64,000 bases of DNA, from the NCBI GenBank assembly GCA_030431255.1, contig JAUIJL010000016.1, positions 1 through 64,000 of the forward strand, written 5' to 3'. The stretch's first letter is position 1. Each line of letters starts with the position of its first letter. A model generated the notes under the pieces. It worked only from the letters and a program-made list of their open reading frames with translations. It ran no database searches and was not told the DNA's origin. This document shows, one piece after another, positions 22,563 through 32,524 of the stretch. The position numbers and the translations under genes are program-made. The stretch comes from Thermoanaerobaculia bacterium. Lineage in GTDB: Bacteria > Acidobacteriota > Thermoanaerobaculia > Multivoradales > J023.

Positions 22563-25295
22563 ATGGACATGCAAACAGCTTTCTTGAGCTCTATCCTCGA
22601 TTCCGAGTTCTATGAGCCGATCGAATCCAATCAGCCCGGACCCGAGCTCGCAGCTGTCGTGCTCGCCCATGCTTCTGAGGCCGATGGCTGGCGGATGTCG
22701 ATCGGTGGCTATTGGACCCATGTTGCACCCGAATCCGGAGAAAACCTTGTGCAAGGCTGGAAGATCCATCTCTCAGCCTCCCAAGCCACGGCGAAGATGC
22801 TGCTCGAGCGAGTCGTGCCGATCGTGGTTCGGCATCGGATGGCCTTCAAGTTTCTTTCCGACCTCAATGTGGTGAGACTCTCGCTCAACAAGAATTCTCC
22901 TCGCACCGCGGCAGGCAAGTTCATCACCATTTATCCCGACTCTTTGGACAGCTTCAAGACGGTGATCGAGCAGCTCCATCAGGCCACCGAGGGCTGCCGA
23001 GGACCCTTCCTGCTGACCGATCGGCCTTACAAAGACAGCCGGGTCGTCTACTATCGCTACGGCGAGCACCTGGGCGCCGGCAAGGTAGACATTCACGGAG
23101 CTCGGAAGTCGGGAATCCAAGACCCCGACGGCAATTGGATTTCCGACGAGCGCCGCGCCTTTTTCTACCTCCCGGATTGGCTCGAAGATCCCTTCGACGG
23201 CTGGGCGCCGGTTGAGCCGCCCAAGGACGGCGTGGTGCTGCTCCATGAGCGTTACCGGGTCGACACCGCCCTCCGCTTCCACGGCACCGGTGCGGTCTAC
23301 AGTGGCATCGACACCCACACCGGCAACGAGGTGATCATTCGCGAGGCCCGCCCGATCCACCGAGACGGCGATCACGGCGAGGAAGAGGGCTTCCTGATGC
23401 TGGAAAAAGAAGCCCGCATCCTCCAGAAGCTCGGCCCCAAGGGTGTCTGCCCGCAATTCGTCGAGCTGTTCCAAGAGTGGGAGCACCTGTTCCTGGTGCA
23501 AGAGCGACTCGACGCCGACACCCTCTGGGGCTACTCGATGAACATCACCCAGGGCTCGGTCGACCTGCGTCCGGTCGATGTGTTCGAAGGTATGAAGTCG
23601 ATGTTCCTGAAGATCGCCCAAGCCCTGCAGGAAGCCCATCGGGAAGGCATCGTGCTGCGGGACATCACCCGCAACAACGTGATGGTGAATCGGAAGACGG
23701 AAGCCGTCCACTTCATCGACTTCGAATTCTCCTACGAGCTCGACCGGGACGACCCACCGGTGGCGGGTTACACGGAGGGTTATTCGTCACCGGAGCAGCT
23801 ACGGGTCGAGATTCCCCATCCCGGGGAGGACATCTACAGCCTCGGCGCTCTGATCCTCGACATGTTGGCTTTCACCGCGCCCGGACTGCGGCTCAATCGA
23901 CAGGGCATCCTCGATGCTTTCAAGATGACCGTCGAGGACTATCATCTGCCTCCGGAGGTCTACGAGACCATCGCCGGTGCCCTCGAGGTCAACCGGCACG
24001 AGCGCTGGGACATCCCGCGCATGATCGAGCACATCGAATCGGCGACGCCGCCCACCCTCGACGTGCCCGTGGTGCCGACCGGCGACCGACCCCCCGAGCG
24101 ACCGGCGCCGCAGCCGGCCCTGCTCGACGAGATCGACACCACCCTCAAGGGCTTGGTGGACTTCAACCATCACCACATGACGCCCGATCGTCGGTCGCGC
24201 CTGTGGCCCGGCAGCCCGGACATCTACGAGACCAACCCTTTGCAGCTGGCCTACGGCGCCGCCGGAACGGCCGTCTTCATGCATCGGGCCGCGGGCGCCG
24301 TGCCGGCTGAAGCCGTCACCTGGATGGCCGACCACCTCGACGTGGAGCGCACCCCTCCCGGCCTCTTCACCGGCCTCGCCGGCATTGCGTTGGCCTTCCT
24401 CGAGATCGGCCAAGAGACCCTGGCGCGAGAAGCGATGGACGCGGCCAATGAGTCGCCGATTCGCATGCAACGCGCCGAGCTGCGGGCTGGGGCGTCCGGC
24501 TGGGGTTTGGCCAATCTTCACTTCTATCAACGACTGGGGGACGAGACCTACCTCCGGCACGCCCAAGAGGCGGGCGACTATTTGCTGGCGACCAGCAAGT
24601 CGAATGCGCAGGGGCGTTACTGGGAGATCGATGCCGGCATTCCCTTGGGATACGGCCACGGGCAGAGCGGCCCGGCCACGTTCCTGCTCTTTCTCGATGC
24701 CCTCTGCCCTGGACAGGGCTTCCTCGAAACGGCAATCGCCGCCATCGACTTCGAGATCGCTCATCGCCAGCCGATCGCCGACGAGCTCTTGTGGTTTCCC
24801 CATGTGGGTGCCTCGGGCGGCGCTCCCAAGTCTCCCCACATGCGCCACGGCAGCGCCGGAGTGGGAACGGCCGCCCTGCGCGGTTGGGCGGCGACCGGCG
24901 AAGACCGGCTCCTCAAGCTGGCCGAGAAATGCTCGATCAGCGTCGCCTGCCGACACACCAACAAGCTATGGCATGACTACGGCTTAGCGGGCTACGGAGA
25001 GTACCTGCTGGACCTCTACGACTTCACCGGCGACGAGAACTATCGCCACAACGCCTTCTTCATCGCCGAAGCGCTGATGCCCTATCGCATCCACCGTCCC
25101 GAGGGCATCGCCTTCCCGGCCGAGGAGCTGCTGCGCATTACCACGGACTTCTCGGCGGGCACGGCGGGCATCGGCATCTTCTTGCACCGTTTGATCCGCC
25201 CAGAGGCTCGCCGATTCTTGCTGCTGGACGAGCTGCTGTCGGCGCCGTCTGCCGCCAAGGCCGATCATCAGCTCGACGCCGTCGCCGTCGCCTGA
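22563..25295 (+). CDS. class III lanthipeptide synthetase LanKC
   Basis: A 910-residue three-domain enzyme that phosphorylates precursor Ser/Thr, eliminates phosphate and cyclises Cys onto the dehydro residues. Residues 1-220 are the lyase-like domain. Residues 235-500 are a Ser/Thr kinase with GIVLRDITRNNVM (catalytic Asp and Asn), HFIDFEF (DFG equivalent) and GYTEGYSSPEQL (APE-like). Residues 530-900 are the LanC-like cyclase with MRHGSAGVGTA. The usual zinc ligands are missing: where class I, II and IV cyclases have a CHG motif, this reads LWHDYGLAG, which defines class III. AAGGAAC precedes the ATG. It is followed by an exporter gene after 17 bp. Confidence 0.95.
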   Translation: MDMQTAFLSSILDSEFYEPIESNQPGPELAAVVLAHASEADGWRMSIGGYWTHVAPESGENLVQGWKIHLSASQATAKMLLERVVPIVVRHRMAFKFLSDLNVVRLSLNKNSPRTAAGKFITIYPDSLDSFKTVIEQLHQATEGCRGPFLLTDRPYKDSRVVYYRYGEHLGAGKVDIHGARKSGIQDPDGNWISDERRAFFYLPDWLEDPFDGWAPVEPPKDGVVLLHERYRVDTALRFHGTGAVYSGIDTHTGNEVIIREARPIHRDGDHGEEEGFLMLEKEARILQKLGPKGVCPQFVELFQEWEHLFLVQERLDADTLWGYSMNITQGSVDLRPVDVFEGMKSMFLKIAQALQEAHREGIVLRDITRNNVMVNRKTEAVHFIDFEFSYELDRDDPPVAGYTEGYSSPEQLRVEIPHPGEDIYSLGALILDMLAFTAPGLRLNRQGILDAFKMTVEDYHLPPEVYETIAGALEVNRHERWDIPRMIEHIESATPPTLDVPVVPTGDRPPERPAPQPALLDEIDTTLKGLVDFNHHHMTPDRRSRLWPGSPDIYETNPLQLAYGAAGTAVFMHRAAGAVPAEAVTWMADHLDVERTPPGLFTGLAGIALAFLEIGQETLAREAMDAANESPIRMQRAELRAGASGWGLANLHFYQRLGDETYLRHAQEAGDYLLATSKSNAQGRYWEIDAGIPLGYGHGQSGPATFLLFLDALCPGQGFLETAIAAIDFEIAHRQPIADELLWFPHVGASGGAPKSPHMRHGSAGVGTAALRGWAATGEDRLLKLAEKCSISVACRHTNKLWHDYGLAGYGEYLLDLYDFTGDENYRHNAFFIAEALMPYRIHRPEGIAFPAEELLRITTDFSAGTAGIGIFLHRLIRPEARRFLLLDELLSAPSAAKADHQLDAVAVA

Positions 25296-25312
25296 GCAGC
25301 AAGGGGACGATT

Positions 25313-27136
25313 ATGTTCGAGCCAACGAACCTGTCGGGCTCGTGGGGGCCGCTCAAGCGCATCCTCGACACCGCCCGGCCCTATCGACGACGCTTGCTCG
25401 GAGCCGTCCTGCTGACCCTGGTCGGCGCGAGCATCGGCCTGCTCTTGCCTTTGGGGATCAAGGCGCTGCTCGACGGCGCCTTGGCCCACGGTGATCGGCA
25501 GTTGTTGCATTCCCTCGGGCTGGGGCTCTTGCTCTTGTTCCTGGCCAACGCCGGCATCTCCTACCTGTCCGGCCTGATGCTTCAGACGGCCGGCGAGCAA
25601 GTGGCCCTCGATCTTCGACGGCAGCTGTACCGGCACTACCAACGGCTGGATCTGGCGTTCTTCCAGGAGCATCGTCTCGGCGAGCTGATGTCGCGATTGA
25701 GCAACGACACCGATTCGGTTCAGCAGACCCTCTCGGGCTTGTTGGCCTCGTCGGTGGTCCATGTCTTCAAGTTGATCGGTGCCGTCGGGCTGATGATGAT
25801 GCTCGATCTTCGGCTCAGCTTGCTGGTGCTGTTGATGGCACCGACGGCCACGCTCTTGTCCCGGATTTTCGGCAAGATTTTGCGCCGGATGTCCAAGCAG
25901 ACCCACGAGCGCGAGGCCGAGAGCCAGGGCATTGCCAACGAGGCGCTGTCCGCCATCCAGCTGGTGCAAGTCTGTGGGCGCGGAGAGCACGAAAGCCGGC
26001 GCTACGATCGAAGCCTGGAGCGCCTCTTCGAGGCCTCGGTGCAGGAGATCCGAGCCCAGTCGGCCTTCTTGACCCTGGTGGGCCTGATGTCGGTGCTGTC
26101 GACCATCGCCATCTTCTGGTACGGCGGCGGGCAAGTGCTCGCCGGACGACTGCAGATCGGGCACATCATCGCCTTCTTGTTCTACTCCCAAATGGTGAGC
26201 CAAAGCATCGGTGGATTGGCCGAGCTCTACGGCAGCTTCAACCGCATGCTCGGCTCCTGCGAGCGCATCTTCGAATGGCTGGACCTGCGGCCGAGCATCG
26301 AAGATCCCGCGCAGCCCCAAGATCTGCGAGCCGTGCGCGGGGGCATCGAGATGCAAGGCGTGTCCCTGACCTACGGCCATGACCCGAGCACGGCCCCGGT
26401 GCTGCGAGACATCTCCTTCGCCGCCGCCCCGGGCCAGACCATCGCCGTGGTCGGTCCGTCGGGCGCCGGCAAGTCGAGCCTGCTGCGACTGCTGCCCCGA
26501 TTGTTCGATGCCACCACGGGACGGGTGTTGATCGACGGCGTCGACGTTCGCCGATGCCGGGTCGACGAGCTGCGCTCGCACATCGCGGTGGTGTCTCAGG
26601 AAGTCCAGCTGTTCGCCGGCACCATCCGAGAGAACATCCGCTACGGTCGCCTGGATGCCTCCGATGCGGAGGTGGCGGCCGCCGCCGAAGCCGCCTGCGT
26701 AGCTCCATTCGTCCGCCGACTGGCGGACGGCTACGACACCGCCGTGGGCGAGCGAGGCGTCAAGCTGTCGGGAGGCCAACGGCAACGGATCGCCATAGCC
26801 CGCGCGCTGTTGAGCAACGCTTCGGTGTTGATCCTCGACGAGGCGACGTCGTCGGTGGACTCGGAATCCGAAGCGGAGATCCAGGGGGCGATCGAGCGCC
26901 TGTGTGCCGAGCGCACCACCTTCATTGCCGCCCACCGCCTGTCGACCGTCAAGCGGGCCGACCTGATTCTGGTGCTGGACGGCGGTTGTCTGGTGGAGCG
27001 GGGACGACACGACGAGCTGATGGCCCGCCAAGGGCTCTACCATCGCCTGGTGGAGCGCTTCGCCTTCCCCCATGACGATCGGGCTGCCGGCCCTGATGCC
27101 GAAGCTCGACCGGCGCTCCAGGAGGCCGTGGCATGA
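25313..27136 (+). CDS. ABC exporter (permease-ATPase fusion), probable lanthipeptide transporter
   Basis: A 607-residue half-transporter. Six membrane helices lie in residues 20-320, with the coupling region near LMSRLSNDTDSVQQTLSG. The ATPase domain (345-585) has Walker A GPSGAGKSSLL (about 381), Q-loop VVSQEVQLFAG, signature KLSGGQRQRIA (about 483), Walker B VLILDEATSSVD and the H-loop AAHRLST. There is no C39 peptidase domain, so it does not remove the leader itself. AAGGGGACG precedes the ATG, and it overlaps the next gene by 4 bp. Position in the operon makes it the likely exporter of the two peptides. Confidence 0.93.
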   Translation: MFEPTNLSGSWGPLKRILDTARPYRRRLLGAVLLTLVGASIGLLLPLGIKALLDGALAHGDRQLLHSLGLGLLLLFLANAGISYLSGLMLQTAGEQVALDLRRQLYRHYQRLDLAFFQEHRLGELMSRLSNDTDSVQQTLSGLLASSVVHVFKLIGAVGLMMMLDLRLSLLVLLMAPTATLLSRIFGKILRRMSKQTHEREAESQGIANEALSAIQLVQVCGRGEHESRRYDRSLERLFEASVQEIRAQSAFLTLVGLMSVLSTIAIFWYGGGQVLAGRLQIGHIIAFLFYSQMVSQSIGGLAELYGSFNRMLGSCERIFEWLDLRPSIEDPAQPQDLRAVRGGIEMQGVSLTYGHDPSTAPVLRDISFAAAPGQTIAVVGPSGAGKSSLLRLLPRLFDATTGRVLIDGVDVRRCRVDELRSHIAVVSQEVQLFAGTIRENIRYGRLDASDAEVAAAAEAACVAPFVRRLADGYDTAVGERGVKLSGGQRQRIAIARALLSNASVLILDEATSSVDSESEAEIQGAIERLCAERTTFIAAHRLSTVKRADLILVLDGGCLVERGRHDELMARQGLYHRLVERFAFPHDDRAAGPDAEARPALQEAVA

Positions 27137-29571
27137 GCGAGCGCTTTTGGGAACCGTGGCGCGCTTGGCGAGGGCTGTGGCGGCGACGGGCGTTCACGGC
27201 CGGTATCGTGGTGCCCTTGGCGTTGGCCATCGGTGCCACGGTGGCCGTCTTCACGGTGGTTCGCAGCGTGTTGCTGGCGCCCCTCGATTTCCCCCGGTCC
27301 GACCGTCTGGTCAGCATTCGGCATCAGATGCCGGACGGCTCCGAGCTCCTGCTGTCGACCGGCAGCTACCTCGATCTCCAAGACTTCGGACGGGTGGACG
27401 GCAATGGGCTCTTCGACTCGCTGGCCGCCTATCGACGGGTCGACGCGACCCTGGTGGGCAGCGGGGATCCGACGACCGTGGAATCGGTCCAGGTGACGCC
27501 GTCCTTCTTCGAGGTCCTATCGGTGGCCCCCGGTCTGGGACGTCCGTTCGAGCCGGGCATGGACCGCATTCCCGCACCGACGGAGAGCCTCCTGGATCAC
27601 GGTAGCTTCGCCGTCCTCAGTCATCACTTGTGGCGCACTCGCTTCGGCGCCGATCCCTCGGTGGTGGGCCGCACCCTGGAGCTCGACCATCGAGCGCTCG
27701 AGATCGTCGGTGTCATGCCCGAAGACTTCGAGTTTCCGGCGGATGGGGATGTCTTTGTGCCCTTGGGCTTCGGCGAGGCGGCTCGGCAGGATCACGGCGG
27801 CTACTACCTGGAGACCCTCGGACGTCTGGCGGACGGCATCTCATTGCAACGGGTGCGCAACGATACGGCGGACCTGGCCGCCCGGCTGCGGGCATCGGCG
27901 CCGGCGTCGAGCGCCGACCTCGAGCTGAAGATCGTGCCGCTGAAGGACTTGCTGGTCGAGGATCTCGACCTTGGGCTGTGGCTGCTCTTCGGCATCAGCG
28001 CCCTGGTCCTGGTGCTGGTGGCGACCAATGCCGCGCAGCTGTTTCTGGCCCACTGCCTCCGTGAGCAGCAAGCCATGGCCGTGCGGCTAGCCCTGGGAGC
28101 CGGACGCCGACACATTGCCGAGCGCATCCTGTCGGAGAGCCTCGTCTTGTCGCTGCTCGCCACGGTGCTCGGCTCAAGCTCGGCCATCGTCTTGCTGCAA
28201 GGGCTGATGCGCATGGCTCCCGCGGATTTGCTCGCCGGTAGGGACATCGGCTTCGGCTTCGCCGGCGTCGTGTTCGCCCTCTTGATCGCCGTTGGGGTCG
28301 GAGCCGTTCTGGCCGTGGCTCCGACGCTCTACCTCTCACGCTCGGGCGGTCTGCCCCGCCGGCTGATCGAAGGAGGTCGAGCCCAGAGCAGCGGGCGGGG
28401 ACGACGTCGGCTGCAGGACGCCATGTTGGCCTGCCAAATCGCCCTGGCGATCATCCTGACCCACGCCACCGTTCTGATGACTCAGAGCTACCTCGGATTG
28501 CAAGCCCGGCCCCTGGGCTTCGAGCCGGAGGGCGTCGTGGCTCTGACCCTCAACTTGCCGCCGGAGCGCTATTCCGACGAGGAGTCCCTGCGCTCCTTCG
28601 GCCGACGGGTGGTCCGTGAGATCGCTGCGGTGCCGGGAGTGATGACGAGCGGCTTGGGCTTGCGCTTGCCGGTGGTCGACGGGTCGGGAGGCATTTGGTT
28701 CCGTACCCCGAGCCAGCAGGCAGACGCGGCCTATGCAGCCACCCTGCACACGGTCGACGCCGGATTCCTCGACACGCTGGGCATGCCGATTCTCCGCGGC
28801 CGCGGCGTCTCTGCGGCGGACCATGCAGGCTCGCAACCGGTGGTGGTGATCAACCGCTGTCTGGCGGAGAGCTACTTTCCCGGGCGCGATCCGGTGGGCC
28901 AAACCCTGATCCTGACTCCCTGGCCCGACCAACCGTGGACGGTGGTCGGTATGGTGGCGAATCTGCCCCAGGGCGGTCTGAAGAAGGCCGCCGAGCCGGC
29001 GATCTTCGTGCCCTTCGATCAATTGCCCTTGAGCCGCCTACAAGTGGTGGCCAAGGTGGAGGGGCATCCGGAGCAGGCCTTCTCGGACCTGCGACGAGCC
29101 GTTTGGAATGTCGACTCGGGCCTCGGCATCCAATCGGTGGCCGGCCTCGACGGCTTGCTGGCCTCCGCCCTGCTGGCGGATCGTTTCTCCGCCGGCTTGG
29201 TCGGCCTCTACAGCCTGTTGGGCATGGTGCTGGTGGCGCTCGGGCTGTTCGCCGTCACCGCCTTTTTCGTCGAAAGCCGCCGTGCCGAGATCGGCGTGCG
29301 CTTGGCCCTGGGGAGCAACCCGTCGACCTTGCCGATGTGGGTCTTGCGCAAGGGCTCGGGGCGCTTCTTGCTGGGCTGCGGCGCCGGTCTCTTCGGGGCG
29401 GTGCTGCTCGCCGATCGCATGCAAGCACACCTGTTCCAAATCGAGGCGCTCGACCCCGTCTTGCTCCTCAGCTCGGTAGTCCTGCCCGCATGTATCGTCC
29501 TGCCGGCCCACTGGCTACCTGCCCGGCGGGCCGCCGGCACCGATCCGGCGGAGGTCCTGCGGCGTCGATAG
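27133..29571 (+). CDS. ADOP-type FtsX/MacB-like ABC permease
   Basis: An 812-residue permease. An N-terminal anchor (about residues 18-42, FTAGIVVPLALAIGATVAVF) is followed by a MacB-like periplasmic domain (45-270), three helices of a FtsX domain (280-400), a second periplasmic domain (440-670) and a second FtsX domain (690-800). This duplicated layout, without its own ATPase, matches the ADOP family, first defined as Acidobacterial duplicated orphan permeases. ATGA overlap with the exporter gene implies co-translation. In this operon it may protect the producer or help export. Such permeases usually occur alone, so its place here is notable. Confidence 0.85.
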   Translation: MSERFWEPWRAWRGLWRRRAFTAGIVVPLALAIGATVAVFTVVRSVLLAPLDFPRSDRLVSIRHQMPDGSELLLSTGSYLDLQDFGRVDGNGLFDSLAAYRRVDATLVGSGDPTTVESVQVTPSFFEVLSVAPGLGRPFEPGMDRIPAPTESLLDHGSFAVLSHHLWRTRFGADPSVVGRTLELDHRALEIVGVMPEDFEFPADGDVFVPLGFGEAARQDHGGYYLETLGRLADGISLQRVRNDTADLAARLRASAPASSADLELKIVPLKDLLVEDLDLGLWLLFGISALVLVLVATNAAQLFLAHCLREQQAMAVRLALGAGRRHIAERILSESLVLSLLATVLGSSSAIVLLQGLMRMAPADLLAGRDIGFGFAGVVFALLIAVGVGAVLAVAPTLYLSRSGGLPRRLIEGGRAQSSGRGRRRLQDAMLACQIALAIILTHATVLMTQSYLGLQARPLGFEPEGVVALTLNLPPERYSDEESLRSFGRRVVREIAAVPGVMTSGLGLRLPVVDGSGGIWFRTPSQQADAAYAATLHTVDAGFLDTLGMPILRGRGVSAADHAGSQPVVVINRCLAESYFPGRDPVGQTLILTPWPDQPWTVVGMVANLPQGGLKKAAEPAIFVPFDQLPLSRLQVVAKVEGHPEQAFSDLRRAVWNVDSGLGIQSVAGLDGLLASALLADRFSAGLVGLYSLLGMVLVALGLFAVTAFFVESRRAEIGVRLALGSNPSTLPMWVLRKGSGRFLLGCGAGLFGAVLLADRMQAHLFQIEALDPVLLLSSVVLPACIVLPAHWLPARRAAGTDPAEVLRRR

Positions 29572-29760
29572 TCGATTTCGGCACCATCGGCGTCGCAACT
29601 TGCCCAATGACCGAAATGCCGACCGTCGTCTCGCGGCGGCTTCACACGTGTTCCTTGGCCGGAGCGTCCGACGGCCGGACAGGCTGAGCCTCGGCCCAAT
29701 TCGGTCGAGCTCGCCCGCCGGAAAATGGCGGCGCTCCGTCAAGAACGAAGGTAGTGAATG

Positions 29761-29789
29761 ACCTGGGGGCCTCCCCAGGTTCTTTTTTT
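29761..29789 (+). terminator. Rho-independent terminator after the lanthipeptide operon
   Basis: Stem ACCTGGGG/CCCCAGGT with a 4-base loop, followed by TCTTTTTTTG. It lies about 190 bp after the permease stop and faces the plus strand. The rest of 29572-29968 shows no gene. Confidence 0.9.
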
Positions 29790-29968
29790 GACGATGCCCG
29801 CCCCGACGTCTTGTTGGACATCGCAACATTATTGCAACGAGCGAAACGACCGCGGCACGATGGACGATTTCGTGGCGGCAACCGCCATCGAACGGCCTTC
29901 AGAAGCTCGGTCCGCCCAGGCACCGACCGCCGAATTGTGGGAGACGAGCCTGACCGTGAAAACGATCC

Positions 29969-32524
29969 TCAAAGGCTCTGATCGCCGGGGCATCCCATCA
30001 ACCACTCAAGATCGTCCTGCCAGGCCTTGCGCTCCTCGGCCTCGCGTGCGTGCAGGGCGGGCAATTTGGTCAAGACCAGCGTATACGGGCTACCGGAGCG
30101 ATGGGTTTGGTGGCTTACGGGCAGCTCGTTGTCGTCGAGAATATTGTGGATATGTCGCCTTTTCTCTTTGGCGATGGGCCAGTCGAGTCGCTGCTTGGAC
30201 GCGTTTCCCAGGAACGAGCCGAGAGTTCGGCAAAGCTCACACCCGCAGCCTTTCGGGGGTGTGATGGACCAGTCTTCCGGGCTGCGGGCGGGTGGTTCCA
30301 AGCGCTGCCGCAACTGTTGGATGCAATGTGCCCTGAGCTCTTCCAGGCCGACGGCTTCGGCGTCCAGGGATGATCGCTTTTTCTTCTGGGCTTTGCGCAA
30401 AAGCAGGGTCAGGGCAGGAAGCAACCGAGACATCTTGGGGTCGGTGAGGACCCCCAGGATCTCGTCGCGCAGTGCCTGCTCTTCGATCATCGCCGTGGTT
30501 TCGAGCATGCCGAGTATGGGGTCGGCCAGTCTGGAAACCATTTCTTGGCGCCTACTGGGCCGATCCTCGCGGACGCTTCCGGCCAGCTCGGTCTGGAGCC
30601 AAATCCAGCGATCCTGGAGCAAGAGCTCGGTGGTTAAACGACCGATGGACGCGTCGGCCCCGAGCAACCGCCGGCTAATTCGGGGCATCGAGGCCAGGTG
30701 CTTCGCAGGGTCCATTCGTTTTACGTCCGCAAAGTATCTGGGAGCGGAGCTGCTCCAATGATCGAGCAAATCCCAGAACCAATCTTCTCCGTAGATGCTC
30801 ACCAGGTTGACGAGAGTCTGCGCATGATCGGGCGCTAGATCTGCCAGGCGGTAAGGGTGAAGGAGCGCTTCCGCCGTCTCGGGATCCGACAACCCGGCCG
30901 CTACCTCCAGCACGTCGGGCCAGCCGAGGATCTCGTCCTCGGTATAGACGGTCCGCTCCCAGAAAGGCAGCATGGTCGCGGCTTTGTCTCGGGCTTCCGA
31001 CATCTCCCCGGCTTGGAGATGCCGGTTAAGGGTCTCTAAAGCCCATGTGGCGGAGGCTTCGGCCCGAACGGCAAAGCTCATTTCTTTCGGCCACAGCACC
31101 ACCGCGGCTCGCCGGTACCAGCGGTCCATGGTGTTGCCGTAGTTGCCCATAAAACCTTCGTATTCCGACGAATAGGCGCTCAGCTCGGAGGTCGGGGTCG
31201 AGGCGCAGACTTCATACGATTCTATCCTGGTGACGATCGGCTCGGTCCGCTCGCCGGCGATATCGAGCCAATGGGTCAGGGAGATTTCCGAGTCGATCAG
31301 ATCCACCAGCTCATAATCGTCCGGACCGTCTGCTATCGGATCCTCGTCGTGCCACTCGTCGTCGCCTCCCCTTCGCCAAGACCGATGCCGGCGGCCGTAG
31401 GGCCTATTCCAGCCCGGCTCCATGCAATGCCAGACTTCGCGAATCTCCGCCAAGGCGAGCATGGCCTCGCAGCCGTAGACTTCGGCGGCGTTCAGCAGGG
31501 CCTGGCAGCGCATGAGGTCTTTCCCCTTGAGCCGGTGCCAGCCGAGCCCACGCTGGGTGTACTGGTGGTCGAGCAAATAGATCAAACGGCGGGCAGGGGG
31601 ATTGGGTGGCGCTTCGGGATTCCAGCTCGCTCGGGGCGTTTCGAAATGCTCTTTCAGAGACTCGCTGAGCGCTTCCGTCACCGACGCGAACACGGAGCGT
31701 GAGCCCTTTTCCATCGCACGAGAATCTTCCGCGGCACCTCCGCCGACGAGGCTCAGGTTGTAGGTCAGAGAGATCCGATAGCCCGACTCCACGGGTTTGA
31801 GCTCGTGGAGACAATCCGCGTAAAACGCCACAAAGGACAAGTCTTTCTCAGTCCCGCGATAGCCGGCCGTCTGCCCCTGGTGCTCGACGATGAGCTCACC
31901 ACCCTTGCACCGGCTGGGCAGGATCACAACCAAGGTGCCGACCATGCTGTCCGTTTTTTCGGAGTCTTGATGGGGCTGGAAAAACTGGCCCGGCTGGTAA
32001 ACGAGCAAAGCGTGAAGCTCGGCCGTCAGGCGTGATCCCGAAGCAACGCCCATCTCCTCGGCCATAGACTCGAGCACCGACTCCAGCGTTTCTCGCCAAG
32101 CTTCCTGATCGATCGTCACAAGATGCTTCGGAACCTCCCAGGTATCCCGAACAGAGCGGTCGAGCAGCGTTTTTTCCCGATGGCCGTACCGAGCGGGGCG
32201 AGCTACCCGACAAAGAGCCTCGGCCTGGGAAGGAGAGACAGGAAACCCTAGCTCGCCGACCCCTTCGACCTCCAGGCGCAGCCGGCTCGGAGATCGACTG
32301 CGTTTGCAGGAGAAAGCGGTCTCTTCGCCGAGCCGGGAGAGAAGGTCGGAGATTCGTGTTGGGGAAGACAACGGGAAGCGTTCCGAATGGGGTAGGTCGG
32401 TGGTTTGATTGAGCTGCTCAAGGCGGCGCTCGGGGGCGTCCGTTGCGGCATGGGTTTTCGGTACGGGGAGGTTAGCATGGCCGTGGATTGGATTCTTGCC
32501 GACGTAACGGGCTCGGCGCCCCAT
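29969..32524 (-). CDS. large 2OG-Fe(II) oxygenase-domain protein
   Basis: About 851 residues. Residues 150-260 are a prolyl-hydroxylase-type 2OG-Fe(II) oxygenase: FFQPHQDSEK gives the HxD iron ligands, CLHELKPV the distal His, and GYRISLTYN the 2-oxoglutarate-binding Arg. The following 600 residues are mainly helical and end with GCGCELCRTLGSFLG and SPYTLVLTKLPALHAREAEE, a C-terminal arrangement I know chiefly from large fungal proteins with the same domain. The substrate is unknown. The ATG at 32524 is one choice; the open frame reaches 32734, but that part is AT-rich and promoter-like. It is divergent from the next gene. Confidence 0.75.
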   Translation of the reverse strand: MGRRARYVGKNPIHGHANLPVPKTHAATDAPERRLEQLNQTTDLPHSERFPLSSPTRISDLLSRLGEETAFSCKRSRSPSRLRLEVEGVGELGFPVSPSQAEALCRVARPARYGHREKTLLDRSVRDTWEVPKHLVTIDQEAWRETLESVLESMAEEMGVASGSRLTAELHALLVYQPGQFFQPHQDSEKTDSMVGTLVVILPSRCKGGELIVEHQGQTAGYRGTEKDLSFVAFYADCLHELKPVESGYRISLTYNLSLVGGGAAEDSRAMEKGSRSVFASVTEALSESLKEHFETPRASWNPEAPPNPPARRLIYLLDHQYTQRGLGWHRLKGKDLMRCQALLNAAEVYGCEAMLALAEIREVWHCMEPGWNRPYGRRHRSWRRGGDDEWHDEDPIADGPDDYELVDLIDSEISLTHWLDIAGERTEPIVTRIESYEVCASTPTSELSAYSSEYEGFMGNYGNTMDRWYRRAAVVLWPKEMSFAVRAEASATWALETLNRHLQAGEMSEARDKAATMLPFWERTVYTEDEILGWPDVLEVAAGLSDPETAEALLHPYRLADLAPDHAQTLVNLVSIYGEDWFWDLLDHWSSSAPRYFADVKRMDPAKHLASMPRISRRLLGADASIGRLTTELLLQDRWIWLQTELAGSVREDRPSRRQEMVSRLADPILGMLETTAMIEEQALRDEILGVLTDPKMSRLLPALTLLLRKAQKKKRSSLDAEAVGLEELRAHCIQQLRQRLEPPARSPEDWSITPPKGCGCELCRTLGSFLGNASKQRLDWPIAKEKRRHIHNILDDNELPVSHQTHRSGSPYTLVLTKLPALHAREAEERKAWQDDLEWLMGCPGDQSL

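Noticed and set aside
25268..27073. 601-codon open frame on the minus strand
   Set aside because: It lies opposite an intact ABC transporter gene. Its Gln/His-rich translation lacks any domain and is a by-product of high G+C content.
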